Notes under the pieces: generated by a model
Databases searched by the model: none
What the model was told of the DNA's origin: nothing
The model's input: only the letters and a program-made list of their open reading frames with translations
Shown here: positions 7,906 to 15,035 of the stretch, one piece after another
How the letters are laid out: each line of letters begins with the position of its first letter
How positions within the stretch are numbered: the first letter of the stretch is position 1
Made by a program: the position numbers and the translations under genes
Source of the DNA: DATARH01 sp035570495
GTDB lineage: Bacteria > Pseudomonadota > Alphaproteobacteria > ATCC43930 > CGMCC-115725
Reading direction: 5' to 3'
Assembly: GCA_035570495.1 (NCBI GenBank)
Contig: DATMLO010000081.1
Location: 1 to 42,459, forward strand
DNA length: 42,459 nt

Positions 7906-9332
7906 CGGCAAAACCTTTTGCGGGCCGCCTTAATCGCGACGCGAACACGCTCCGGCGCCGTGCCGCCATAGCTGTTGCGGCTGGCGACCGAGCGGTCGAC
8001 ATCGAGCACATCATAGACCGCTTTTGTTATTTGCGGCTCGATCGCCTGCATCTCAGCCAATGGCAGCTCCGAAAGAGGAAGGCCCAGCGCCTCGGCGCGC
8101 TTGACGATAGCGCCGGTCGCGTGATGCGCCTGGCGGAACGGCAGCCCAGCCTCACGCACCAGCCAGTCGGCGAGATCGGTCGCGGTGCTGTAGCCGCGCG
8201 CCGCGGCCTCGTGCAGCCGCGCGACTTGGGGCCGCATGTCGCGCACCATGCCCTCGCATGCCGCCAAACACAGCTCTAGCGCGTCGGCCGCCTCGAACAC
8301 CGGCGGTTTGTCTTCCTGCATGTCCTTCTGATAGGTGAGCGGCAGCCCCTTCATCACCGTCAAGAGCGCAATCAGCGACCCGTCGAGACGGCCGGTTTTG
8401 GCGCGCACCAGCTCGGCGGCGTCGGGGTTGCGCTTTTGCGGCATGATCGAGCTGCCGGTCGTGAACGCGTCCGACAGCTTGATAAAGCCGAACGGTTCGC
8501 TGGACCAGATGACAATCTCCTCGGCGAACCGCGACAGATGCGTGCCGGCGAGCGCGGCCGCGGCGAGAAATTCGATCGCGAAATCGCGATCCGACACGGC
8601 GTCGAGCGAGTTGGCCGCCGGCCGGTCGAAGCCAAGCGCTGTCGCCGTCGCGTCGCGATCGATCGGAAACGCCGTCCCGGCCAGCGCCGCCGCGCCGAGC
8701 GGACTCTCATTGAGCCGCGTGCGACAATCGGTGAGGCGGCCGCGATCGCGCCCCAGCATCTCGACATAGGCCAAGAGATGATGACCCAGCGTGACCGGCT
8801 GTGCGGTCTGCAGATGCGTAAAGCCCGGCATCACCGTCGCCGCGTGTGCCTCGGCCTGGTCCAGCAGCGCGGCTTGTAGCGCTGCCATCGCGGCATCAAC
8901 GCGGTCGATCGCCGCGCGCACCCATAGCTTGAAATCGGTCGCGATCTGGTCGTTGCGCGAGCGCGCGGTGTGCAGCCGCCCGGCGGCCGGGCCGATCAAT
9001 TCGGTGAGCCGGGCCTCGATATTGAGGTGGATATCTTCGTTTTCCTCGCGGAAGACAAAGCTCCCTGCGTCGATTTCCGCCTGGATTTGCTCTAGACCCG
9101 CGGTGATCGCCGCGCCATCTTCGGTCGACAGGATGCGCTGCGCGACCAGCATCGCGCAGTGCGCTTTCGAACCGGCGATGTCCTCGGCATGGAGGCGCCG
9201 GTCGACATCGATCGAGGCATTGATGCGACGCATGATAGCCGCGGGGCCGCCGGCAAAACGGCCGCCCCACATCGTATTGGGCGATGCACCCGTGGCAGCG
9301 TCGCCTGCCGGGCGCGGTTTGGGCTTGCTCAT
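7902..9332 (-). CDS. argH: Argininosuccinate lyase
   Basis: Cleaves argininosuccinate to arginine and fumarate, the final step of arginine synthesis. 476 residues from ATG 9332; an in-frame GTG three codons upstream (9341) is an alternative start. Family landmarks are MWGGRFAGGP (21-30), HTARSRNDQI (121-130), GFTHLQTAQP (about 170-179) and the superfamily signature GSSIMPQKRNP (293-303). The N-terminal ~20 residues are a Pro/Ala-rich extension. It heads the argH-lptM-lysA-DUF4175 operon. No Shine-Dalgarno is evident before either start, and the start lies only 13 bp from that of the divergent tlpA-like gene. Confidence 0.97.
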   Translation of the reverse strand: MSKPKPRPAGDAATGASPNTMWGGRFAGGPAAIMRRINASIDVDRRLHAEDIAGSKAHCAMLVAQRILSTEDGAAITAGLEQIQAEIDAGSFVFREENEDIHLNIEARLTELIGPAAGRLHTARSRNDQIATDFKLWVRAAIDRVDAAMAALQAALLDQAEAHAATVMPGFTHLQTAQPVTLGHHLLAYVEMLGRDRGRLTDCRTRLNESPLGAAALAGTAFPIDRDATATALGFDRPAANSLDAVSDRDFAIEFLAAAALAGTHLSRFAEEIVIWSSEPFGFIKLSDAFTTGSSIMPQKRNPDAAELVRAKTGRLDGSLIALLTVMKGLPLTYQKDMQEDKPPVFEAADALELCLAACEGMVRDMRPQVARLHEAAARGYSTATDLADWLVREAGLPFRQAHHATGAIVKRAEALGLPLSELPLAEMQAIEPQITKAVYDVLDVDRSVASRNSYGGTAPERVRVAIKAARKRFCR

Positions 9333-9345
9333 CGTCGCCACAACA

Positions 9346-9885
9346 ATGCTGCTTATCGCTTCGACCTTAGGGGCCTCAATCTTCGGTTCGGCCGCACGAG
9401 CGGACGACGCCGATCAACTCAAGCTCGGCGAGTTTATCCCGGCCGCGTCGCCGCAGCCAGCGCCCGAGTTTTCCGCGACCGATCTCGCCGGCAACCCGCT
9501 CGCGCTCGGCGATTTAAAGGGCAAGTTCGTGCTGCTCAATCTGTGGGCGACCTGGTGCCAGCCCTGCATCAAGGAGATGCCTTCGCTGCTTGATCTGCAG
9601 GAAAAGCTCGGCGCGGCGCTGACCATCGTCGCGGTGTCCGAGGATCGCGGCGGCGAGGTGATCGTCAGACTCTTTGTCGACAAGCTCGGCCTCGACAAGC
9701 TCAAGGTCGGCCTCGACCCGAAAAATACCGCGGCCCACGCCTTTGACGCGCATGGTCTCCCGTCGAGCTTTCTGATCGACCCGAGCGGCAAGGTACTCGG
9801 CAAGGTCGAGGGCGCCGCCGACTGGAATTCCGACAAGCTGCGCGCGACGATCGCCAAGTTTCTGCCGGTGACAAAACCTAGCTGA
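9346..9885 (+). CDS. TlpA-family thiol:disulfide oxidoreductase (thioredoxin fold, exported)
   Basis: 179 residues from ATG 9346. The N-terminal hydrophobic segment ending in GSAARADD is a signal peptide or anchor. An in-frame TTG at about 9318 would lengthen it and overlap argH. The thioredoxin-like domain contains LLNLWATWCQPCIKEMPS with the redox pair C71-x-x-C74, and later GLPSSFLIDPSGKV with the conserved cis-proline region. Such proteins reduce disulfides in the periplasm, for example in cytochrome maturation; the specific partner here is unknown. It is divergent from argH with 13 bp between ATGs and has no visible Shine-Dalgarno. Its stop overlaps the end of the convergent esterase gene by 8 bp. 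Confidence 0.9.
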   Translation: MLLIASTLGASIFGSAARADDADQLKLGEFIPAASPQPAPEFSATDLAGNPLALGDLKGKFVLLNLWATWCQPCIKEMPSLLDLQEKLGAALTIVAVSEDRGGEVIVRLFVDKLGLDKLKVGLDPKNTAAHAFDAHGLPSSFLIDPSGKVLGKVEGAADWNSDKLRATIAKFLPVTKPS

Positions 9886-10534
9886 GCACGCGCTGCAGGA
9901 ACGCGCCGCCCGCCTTCAGCCCGGGGGCGTCGATCGAGTGGCCGATGCCGGGGCAGGTGAGCGTCTCAACCGAAACGCCGGCGGCCTTGAGCGCGCTGTC
10001 GGCCTCGGCCATCGACGAGTACGGCACCATCGGATCGTCGGTGCCGTGGATCAACAGAATCGGCGGCCGCGAGCGAATTTCCTCGTTGAGCAGCTGTGGC
10101 GCGATGAGCCGCCCGGAGAACCCGACGATCCCGGCCAGCTGCTTCTCGCGACGCGGCCCGACAAAGAGCGACATCATCGTCCCTTGCGAGAAGCCGACCA
10201 GCGCCAGCTCGCCGTCGTCGAGGCCGCGTGCCTCCAGTGACTCGTCGATGAAATCATTGAGGATGCTGGCTGCCGCGCGCGCGCCGGCGAGCCGCGACTC
10301 GGGGCTCGGGTCGCGCGCGCTGAGCCACTGATAGCCAAACGGCGCCATGTCGCAAGGGAAGGGGGCGTTGGGCGACAGGAACTCGGCATCGGGCAGCAGC
10401 GGCGCCCAGTACGGTGCCAGGCCGATGAGGTCGTTGCCATCGGCGCCGAGGCCGTGCAGCAGGATCACCAGCCGCGTTGGCTTGCCGCCCGAATGCGGCG
10501 GATGCGACGGCCCGCTGAGGGTCAGGTTCATCAT
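9878..10534 (-). CDS. Carboxylesterase / phospholipase-type alpha/beta hydrolase (Abhydrolase_2)
   Basis: 218 residues. This is a serine esterase of the YpfH / acyl-protein-thioesterase-like group. The catalytic triad is visible: nucleophile S116 in GFSQG, acid D167 in HGTDDPMVP, and H199 in GIGHSID. The oxyanion-side motif LLHGLGADGNDL lies at 25-36. The length is typical and no signal peptide is present, so it is cytoplasmic. The start is one of two adjacent ATGs at 10534/10531, preceded by GGAGAG at a good distance. Tail-to-tail overlap with the tlpA-like gene is 8 bp. The natural substrate is not predictable. Confidence 0.9.
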   Translation of the reverse strand: MMNLTLSGPSHPPHSGGKPTRLVILLHGLGADGNDLIGLAPYWAPLLPDAEFLSPNAPFPCDMAPFGYQWLSARDPSPESRLAGARAAASILNDFIDESLEARGLDDGELALVGFSQGTMMSLFVGPRREKQLAGIVGFSGRLIAPQLLNEEIRSRPPILLIHGTDDPMVPYSSMAEADSALKAAGVSVETLTCPGIGHSIDAPGLKAGGAFLQRVLS

Positions 10535-10594
10535 TGCGCTCTCCGGCGATATCCTTGAACAGGCATAGCCGACGCGACTTGGATGAGCAATCGT

Positions 10595-10706
10595 GCGTCC
10601 TTCGAGGCTCGCGTTGCTCGCTCCTCAGGATGAGGGTTTTCGTTAATGCCCCCATATGACCTCCCTCATCCTGAGGTACCTCGCGCAGCGAGGCCTCGAA
10701 GGACGC
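10595..10706. repeat. Interspersed palindromic repeat, type A, copy 1
   Basis: Nested inverted repeat. Outer arms GCGTCCTTCGAGGC (10595-10608) and GCCTCGAAGGACGC (10693-10706) are perfect reverse complements. Inner boxes CCTCAGGATGAGG (10623-10635) and CCTCATCCTGAGG (10664-10676) also pair. The same arms and boxes recur at 28634-28759, and one arm at about 33507. Elements like this are widely dispersed in several alphaproteobacterial genomes. The right arm ends 7 bp before the gluQ start codon. Confidence 0.9.
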
Positions 10707-10713
10707 AAGGTCG

Positions 10714-11568
10714 TTGACGCAACACCCTGAAATCGTCACGCGCTTCGCGCCGAGCCCAACCGGGTATCTGCATCTCGGCCACGTTCGTTCGGCCTGGGAA
10801 GGCTGGCATGCCGCGCGTGCGGCGGGCGGGCGTTTCCTGTTGCGCATCGAGGATATCGACCGGGGCCGCTGCCGCCCGGAGTTCGACGCGGCGATCCGCG
10901 AAGACCTCGCCTGGCTCAGGCTCGATTGGGACGGTGAGGTGCGCCGGCAATCCGAGCATTTCGCGGATTACCGGGCGGCGCTGGCGCGGCTCGACACGCA
11001 AGGCCTGCTTTATCCGTGCTTCTGCACGCGCAAGGACATCCAGGCGGAGATCGCCCAGGCCGGCGGCGCGCCGCAGGGCGATGACGGGCCGGTCTATCCC
11101 GGCACGTGCCGGGATTTATCACCGTCCGAGCGCGCCCAACGCATCGCATCAGGCATCGACCATGCGCTGCGCCTCGATGTGGCCGCTGCCCTGGCGCAAA
11201 CCGGCCCCCTCGACTGGTACGAAGACGGGCGGCGCACCGCCGCCGATCCGACCGTGCTCGGCGATGTCGTTTTGGCGCGCAAGGATGTGCCGACCAGTTA
11301 CCACCTCGCGGTGACGGTCGACGACGCGCTGCAAGGCGTGACCCTCGTCACCCGCGGGGCCGATCTGTTCGCGGCGACCCATATCCATCGTCTGCTGCAG
11401 GCGCTGCTCAACTTGCCGACCCCGGCCTACCGCCACCATTCGCTGCTGACCGACGCGAATGGCAGGCGGCTCGCGAAGCGCGATCGCGCGCTCACCATCC
11501 GGGCGATGCGCGACGCTGGGCTGAGCGCGGCGGAGGTACTGGAGAAGGCTCAGTCGAACGCGCGGTGA
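10714..11568 (+). CDS. gluQ: Glutamyl-Q tRNA(Asp) synthetase
   Basis: Truncated GluRS paralogue that activates glutamate and attaches it to queuosine in the tRNA-Asp anticodon. 284 residues, starting at TTG 10714; no ATG lies between it and the repeat element. It contains the class I catalytic domain with APSPTGYLHLGH (HIGH motif about 20-23), the zinc set C102-x-C104, Y128 and C132 (PCFCTRK, VYPGTC), and the KMSKS-equivalent AKRD at about 254-257. It lacks the anticodon-binding half of a true GluRS, as expected for GluQRS. CAAGG four bases before the TTG may be the ribosome-binding site and borders the repeat. The 3' end overlaps the convergent Nudix gene by 19 bp. Confidence 0.95.
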   Translation: MTQHPEIVTRFAPSPTGYLHLGHVRSAWEGWHAARAAGGRFLLRIEDIDRGRCRPEFDAAIREDLAWLRLDWDGEVRRQSEHFADYRAALARLDTQGLLYPCFCTRKDIQAEIAQAGGAPQGDDGPVYPGTCRDLSPSERAQRIASGIDHALRLDVAAALAQTGPLDWYEDGRRTAADPTVLGDVVLARKDVPTSYHLAVTVDDALQGVTLVTRGADLFAATHIHRLLQALLNLPTPAYRHHSLLTDANGRRLAKRDRALTIRAMRDAGLSAAEVLEKAQSNAR

Positions 11569-12401
11569 AGCCCGTTGGCGACATCGAGATATTCGGGATC
11601 GTCAGGTCGCAGTACGCCGTGGCGCACCGCAAAATCGAGGATCACCAGGTTGACGTTGAACTTGAAGGCGTTTGACGTGCGGATACGCTCGAGAACATCG
11701 GCGAGCGGCATCAGCTCGAACCCGGCGATCTCGCCGTCGCCGTTCGACGGCGTGAAATCTTCCGGCACTTCGAGGTCGTAGACAAACATCACATCGTCGC
11801 GGATGCCGAGCTTTGTCTCCATGCGGTAGGTGAGGGCGCCCGCCGCCGTGGCGCGCGCCACCAGCGCGGCCGTCACCCCGGCCTCCTCTTCGGCTTCCTT
11901 CGCGAGCGTCGCCGCGGCGCCATAGCCGTTGCCGATCCCGCCGGCGACCATGTTGTCGAGCTTGCCCGGCGAAACCTGCTTGTTCGAGGCGCGCTTGCCG
12001 ATCCACAGCGAATAGCGATCGCCGTCGCGACGGTAGCCGTTGAGATGCACGCCGTAGGCGCGCACCCCGAAAAACGGCACGGCGCCCCGATCGAGCCGGA
12101 AGATCGGCGGGTCGCCCCAATGCGGCGCGACATCAAAGGTCTCGTTGCGCCATTTCGGCACCAGCCGCGCGGTGACCAGCGTGTCGACCACGCGGTCGAC
12201 GGTGTGGCTGATCGCGTCGGCGTCGCCGGTCGTCCGCAGCCGCGCACCGTGGTGTCCAATCTCGAACACATGATGGTGCCGCGCCAGCGCCTCGGCATTG
12301 TCGCGTCGCAACCAGCCGATACGATGCTCGCCGGCCCAAAGCGGCATCGCCCGGGCTGGGTCATAGCTGTTGCAGTGGCGGATGCGATCGGCGAACGGCA
12401 T
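11550..12401 (-). CDS. DUF4743 / Nudix hydrolase (plant NUDT20/24 and yeast YJR142W-like)
   Basis: 283 residues from ATG 12401. The N-terminal ~110 residues fit DUF4743 (RIGWLRRDNAEALARH and VPKWRNETFDV), and the C-terminal half is a Nudix domain. The core is WIGKRASNKQVSPGKLDNMV, then a Nudix-like box ending AKEAEEEAGV. Two standard box positions deviate: the Arg of RE is Lys, as is common in this family, and the upstream Glu is not in place. Eukaryotic relatives hydrolyse damaged thiamine diphosphate analogues, so a house-cleaning role is possible by homology. It converges on gluQ with 19 bp of shared coding sequence. Confidence 0.88.
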   Translation of the reverse strand: MPFADRIRHCNSYDPARAMPLWAGEHRIGWLRRDNAEALARHHHVFEIGHHGARLRTTGDADAISHTVDRVVDTLVTARLVPKWRNETFDVAPHWGDPPIFRLDRGAVPFFGVRAYGVHLNGYRRDGDRYSLWIGKRASNKQVSPGKLDNMVAGGIGNGYGAAATLAKEAEEEAGVTAALVARATAAGALTYRMETKLGIRDDVMFVYDLEVPEDFTPSNGDGEIAGFELMPLADVLERIRTSNAFKFNVNLVILDFAVRHGVLRPDDPEYLDVANGLHRAFD

Positions 12402-12430
12402 GGGCTTCCCGGTTCCTCAGCCAAACTCCC

Positions 12431-12700
12431 CTAGGCGGTCAGCACGACCTCCACCCCCGTGATCTGGCGCAGGCAATTCGCCACGTAATCGGCCGTTTCG
12501 CCCAACCCGGCGACCTCGACGTCGATCGTCAGCCGGTTACCGGGGCGGACGACGGCGCTGTGCCACAGCTCGGGCACCAGGCCGCGTTTGGCGAAGATCT
12601 CGAGCACGCGCGGCATCACGCCGGGCTCCGCTCGGGCTTGTACGGAAAAGAATGTGGTGAGTGAAGGTTCAGCTGCAACGGCAGCGGCAAGAGACGACAT
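12431..12700 (-). CDS. Small stand-alone ACT-domain-like protein
   Basis: 89 residues from ATG 12700, preceded by a good GAGG ribosome-binding site; an in-frame TTG lies six codons upstream. TFFSVQARAEPGVMPRVLEI followed by a second half with RLTIDVEVAGL and VANCLRQITGVEVV fits the beta-alpha-beta-beta-alpha-beta pattern of an ACT domain like those of acetolactate synthase small subunits. The fold usually binds amino acids. No catalytic partner (ilvB or similar) is adjacent, so this may be a free regulatory subunit for a distant enzyme. The fold call is from pattern alone. Confidence 0.72.
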   Translation of the reverse strand: MSSLAAAVAAEPSLTTFFSVQARAEPGVMPRVLEIFAKRGLVPELWHSAVVRPGNRLTIDVEVAGLGETADYVANCLRQITGVEVVLTA

Positions 12701-12739
12701 CGGCGTAATCCTCGGCAAGTTGAGGGCGAATCACGACAG

Positions 12740-12762
12740 CCCGGGTTCCAATCGAACCCGGG
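12740..12762. repeat. Perfect 9-bp stem-loop between the AsmA and ACT-domain genes
   Basis: CCCGGGTTC (12740-12748) and GAACCCGGG (12754-12762) are perfect reverse complements separated by five bases (CAATC). It lies about 40 bp before the ACT gene start and about 125 bp after the AsmA stop, both on the minus strand. No T-run follows on either strand, so an intrinsic terminator is doubtful. It could be an mRNA hairpin or a protein-binding site. On the minus strand the loop region reads GGTTCGATTGG, which resembles a tRNA T-arm. Confidence 0.7.
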
Positions 12763-12888
12763 TCAGTAATTCGCCGCATGCCGGCGCGATGCGTCGTCGT
12801 CTCTCGCATTACTGCGCGGTTTACGCTTGGCCACCGCTCGCGTCAACCGCGGCGGCAGGCAGGCTGCCATGCAGTCCGTCGATCCAGA

Positions 12889-14559
12889 TCAATTCCCGAA
12901 CAGTGATTTGATTGCGTTGCCGGGAACGCTGAGCGCCTTCGTCGCGGTGTCGCCGACTGTGTTGACGACACCGGTCGCCGTTCCGGCGACCGTGCCGACG
13001 ACGCCCTTCGCGATGCCGGCCGGGTCGGGGTCGAAGCTTGGGTTGTCGATCGTGCCGCGGACATAAAATGGGATACCGATATCAACCAGGTTTACCCCGG
13101 CGACGCCGAGCTGCGCTTTGGGGACGATGTGGAAGCTAACCTGCTGGCTTGCCAGATCGACCGTCCCGGCGCCCGTCATGTTGATTGTCGGGCTCGTCAT
13201 CTGCAGATCGCCGGTCTGCACGGCGCCATTTCGGATCGTAAAGGAGCAGGAGAGCGAGGTGAAATCGGTGCGCGAGCTGTCGCCCAGCGCACCGCCGAGC
13301 ACGCGCGCGGTCGATTGCAGCAGCTTGGCGACCGCGCCGAGATCGACGCCGGAGATCGCGCCATTGGCGAGGCTCACCGAACCCCGGCCGTTGAGGCTAC
13401 GGATGATCTCGTTCTGAGTCAGGCCGCGGGCCGAGACCTCGAGATGCGTCGTACCGGTCGCCTGGAGTTTCGCGACCCCCATGACTTGCAGCAGAAATGG
13501 CCCGATCTGCACGCCGCGCATATCGAGCGTCTCCTGGATGCTCGGCGCGGCGCCGCCGGCTTCGAGCGCGACCGTCGCCCTTCCGCTGCCGCCATAAGCG
13601 GCGATGCTGTTGAGCTCGGCTTTGACCGCGCTGCGCAGGATATCGACCGACACGTCTCCGCCGACGGTCATGTTGTCGAGCGCGATCTTCGCGTTGTGGA
13701 GGGCCAGGGCGCTGGTCGTCGCCGTGAGCGCGGCGTCGACCTTGATCGCGCCAAACCCGTTACCCGGCGGCAACGGCTGCCCGATCCAGACCGCCAGCTG
13801 ACGCAATGATGGGGCGTTGAAGCTCATATCGCCGGTCGCTTCGCCCGACGACGCCAGCCTTCCGGTAAAATTGGCCGCGAATTTGTCCGAAGTCACCTTC
13901 ACCGCGGCATTGCTGGGCTTGCCTTGCAGAAATCCAAGCGCATCGTCGAGCTTGGCGGTGAACTGCATCGGCGCGGCGCGATAAGTGGCGCTGCCCTCGA
14001 CGGCGAGCGGGCGCGCCGCATCCACCCCGAAAGGCTCGGTCAGCGCGACCGAGACCGCGCTCAGCGTCTCGCTTTTGCCTGTGCGCGCATCGAAATAGCT
14101 GATTGTGCCGTTCTCGATGCGAACCCGGTCGACACTGAGATCGACCGACGACGAGGCGTTTTCGGCCGCCGCGGCAGTGCCTTGTCCAATCTGCCAGTTA
14201 CCGACGCCGTTACCGGCGATTTCGAGATGGATTTCTGGCTCTTTCAACACGACCTTGGTGACGCGTAGACGACCGGAGAACAGTGACGACAACTCCGCAC
14301 CGATCACGACCTTGCCCACCTCGATCATCTGCGCGTCGTGCGCGCCGGCCGCATTGGCGATCGACACGTCCTTGGTCGAGATGCCGAGCTCGGGATAGAC
14401 CGCCAGCCGCAAATGTCCGTGAATTTGCACCTGACGTCCGAGCGAACTCGTCGCCGCGGTTTCGAGCGGCCCGCGCAGGCTGTCGAGCGGGATCAGCAGC
14501 ACCGCGGCGCCAACCAGCACGATGATCGCGATCACTATCAGGGCCAGGCGGCGCAGCAT
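12889..14559 (-). CDS. AsmA family protein
   Basis: 556 residues with a single N-terminal transmembrane helix (about 3-25, RRLALIVIAIIVLVGAAVLL) and a long periplasmic beta-rich region. The start of the AsmA domain is visible: LETAATSSLGRQVQIHGHL and YPELGISTKDVSIAN. The C-terminal AsmA part follows: LNGRGSVSLANGAISGVDLG, then FTIRNGAVQTGDLQM and GTVDLASQQVSF. AsmA-type proteins are linked to outer-membrane biogenesis and to lipid transport between membranes; this is family knowledge. The ATG at 14559 has a strong GGAGGAG site. The last ~45 residues are Ala/Val/Thr-rich. It may be co-transcribed with the downstream ACT gene. Confidence 0.9.
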   Translation of the reverse strand: MLRRLALIVIAIIVLVGAAVLLIPLDSLRGPLETAATSSLGRQVQIHGHLRLAVYPELGISTKDVSIANAAGAHDAQMIEVGKVVIGAELSSLFSGRLRVTKVVLKEPEIHLEIAGNGVGNWQIGQGTAAAAENASSSVDLSVDRVRIENGTISYFDARTGKSETLSAVSVALTEPFGVDAARPLAVEGSATYRAAPMQFTAKLDDALGFLQGKPSNAAVKVTSDKFAANFTGRLASSGEATGDMSFNAPSLRQLAVWIGQPLPPGNGFGAIKVDAALTATTSALALHNAKIALDNMTVGGDVSVDILRSAVKAELNSIAAYGGSGRATVALEAGGAAPSIQETLDMRGVQIGPFLLQVMGVAKLQATGTTHLEVSARGLTQNEIIRSLNGRGSVSLANGAISGVDLGAVAKLLQSTARVLGGALGDSSRTDFTSLSCSFTIRNGAVQTGDLQMTSPTINMTGAGTVDLASQQVSFHIVPKAQLGVAGVNLVDIGIPFYVRGTIDNPSFDPDPAGIAKGVVGTVAGTATGVVNTVGDTATKALSVPGNAIKSLFGN

Positions 14560-14773
14560 GGTACGGTCTCCTCCGATCCGGAAATCAGCCCTCCGTTCAA
14601 CCTTAAGATAACTCCGCGATGACTGTACAGATCGTCACGAGCGGGGATGGGACGCTCTCGGCCGCTTATAACTCAAAGGCGATAAGCGCTGCATACCGTG
14701 GATACCGACGGTAGCGGTTGTGACCGCGCCCATTCGTGCCTATATCTCCCGCGTACCCCGACAGGAGATTCAC

Positions 14774-15001
14774 ATGACGCTGCTTCGCATCGGCCTTGTT
14801 GTAGCCCTGTGCGTCGGCGGCGTTGTCGCCTGCACGCCGGGCGGTCCGGAGCGGGCGAGCGATATCCAGAACGTCAATGGGATCAGCGACGACATCTCGG
14901 CGCGAACGATGACCGACACCTCGGCCCGTTCGACGCACGACCCGAACCTCGAGTCGACGCTACCCAACAATTTTCAGACGACCGACAGCGACCAGCGTTG
15001 A
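14774..15001 (+). CDS. Small predicted lipoprotein
   Basis: 75 residues from ATG 14774, preceded by AGGAG at ideal spacing. The N-terminus MTLLRIGLVVALCVGGVVAC is a signal peptide with a lipobox-like VVAC; the mature part starts at about Cys20 and is short, polar and rich in Ser, Thr, Asp and Asn. I do not recognise a family. A hairpin and T6 run start one base after its stop, and the mcd start codon follows at 15036. Any role is unknown. Confidence 0.78.
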   Translation: MTLLRIGLVVALCVGGVVACTPGGPERASDIQNVNGISDDISARTMTDTSARSTHDPNLESTLPNNFQTTDSDQR

Positions 15002-15027
15002 CGGGCGCGCCGCCCGCTGGCTTTTTT
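15002..15027 (+). terminator. Intrinsic-terminator-like hairpin with T6, just upstream of mcd
   Basis: CGGGCG (15002-15007) pairs with CGCCCG (15011-15016) around a 3-nt loop, and T6 lies at 15022-15027 after a 5-nt spacer. It starts directly after the lipoprotein stop and ends 8 bp before the mcd ATG. The spacer between stem and T-run is longer than ideal, so termination may be partial. Confidence 0.6.
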
Positions 15028-15035
15028 AGCGCCGT

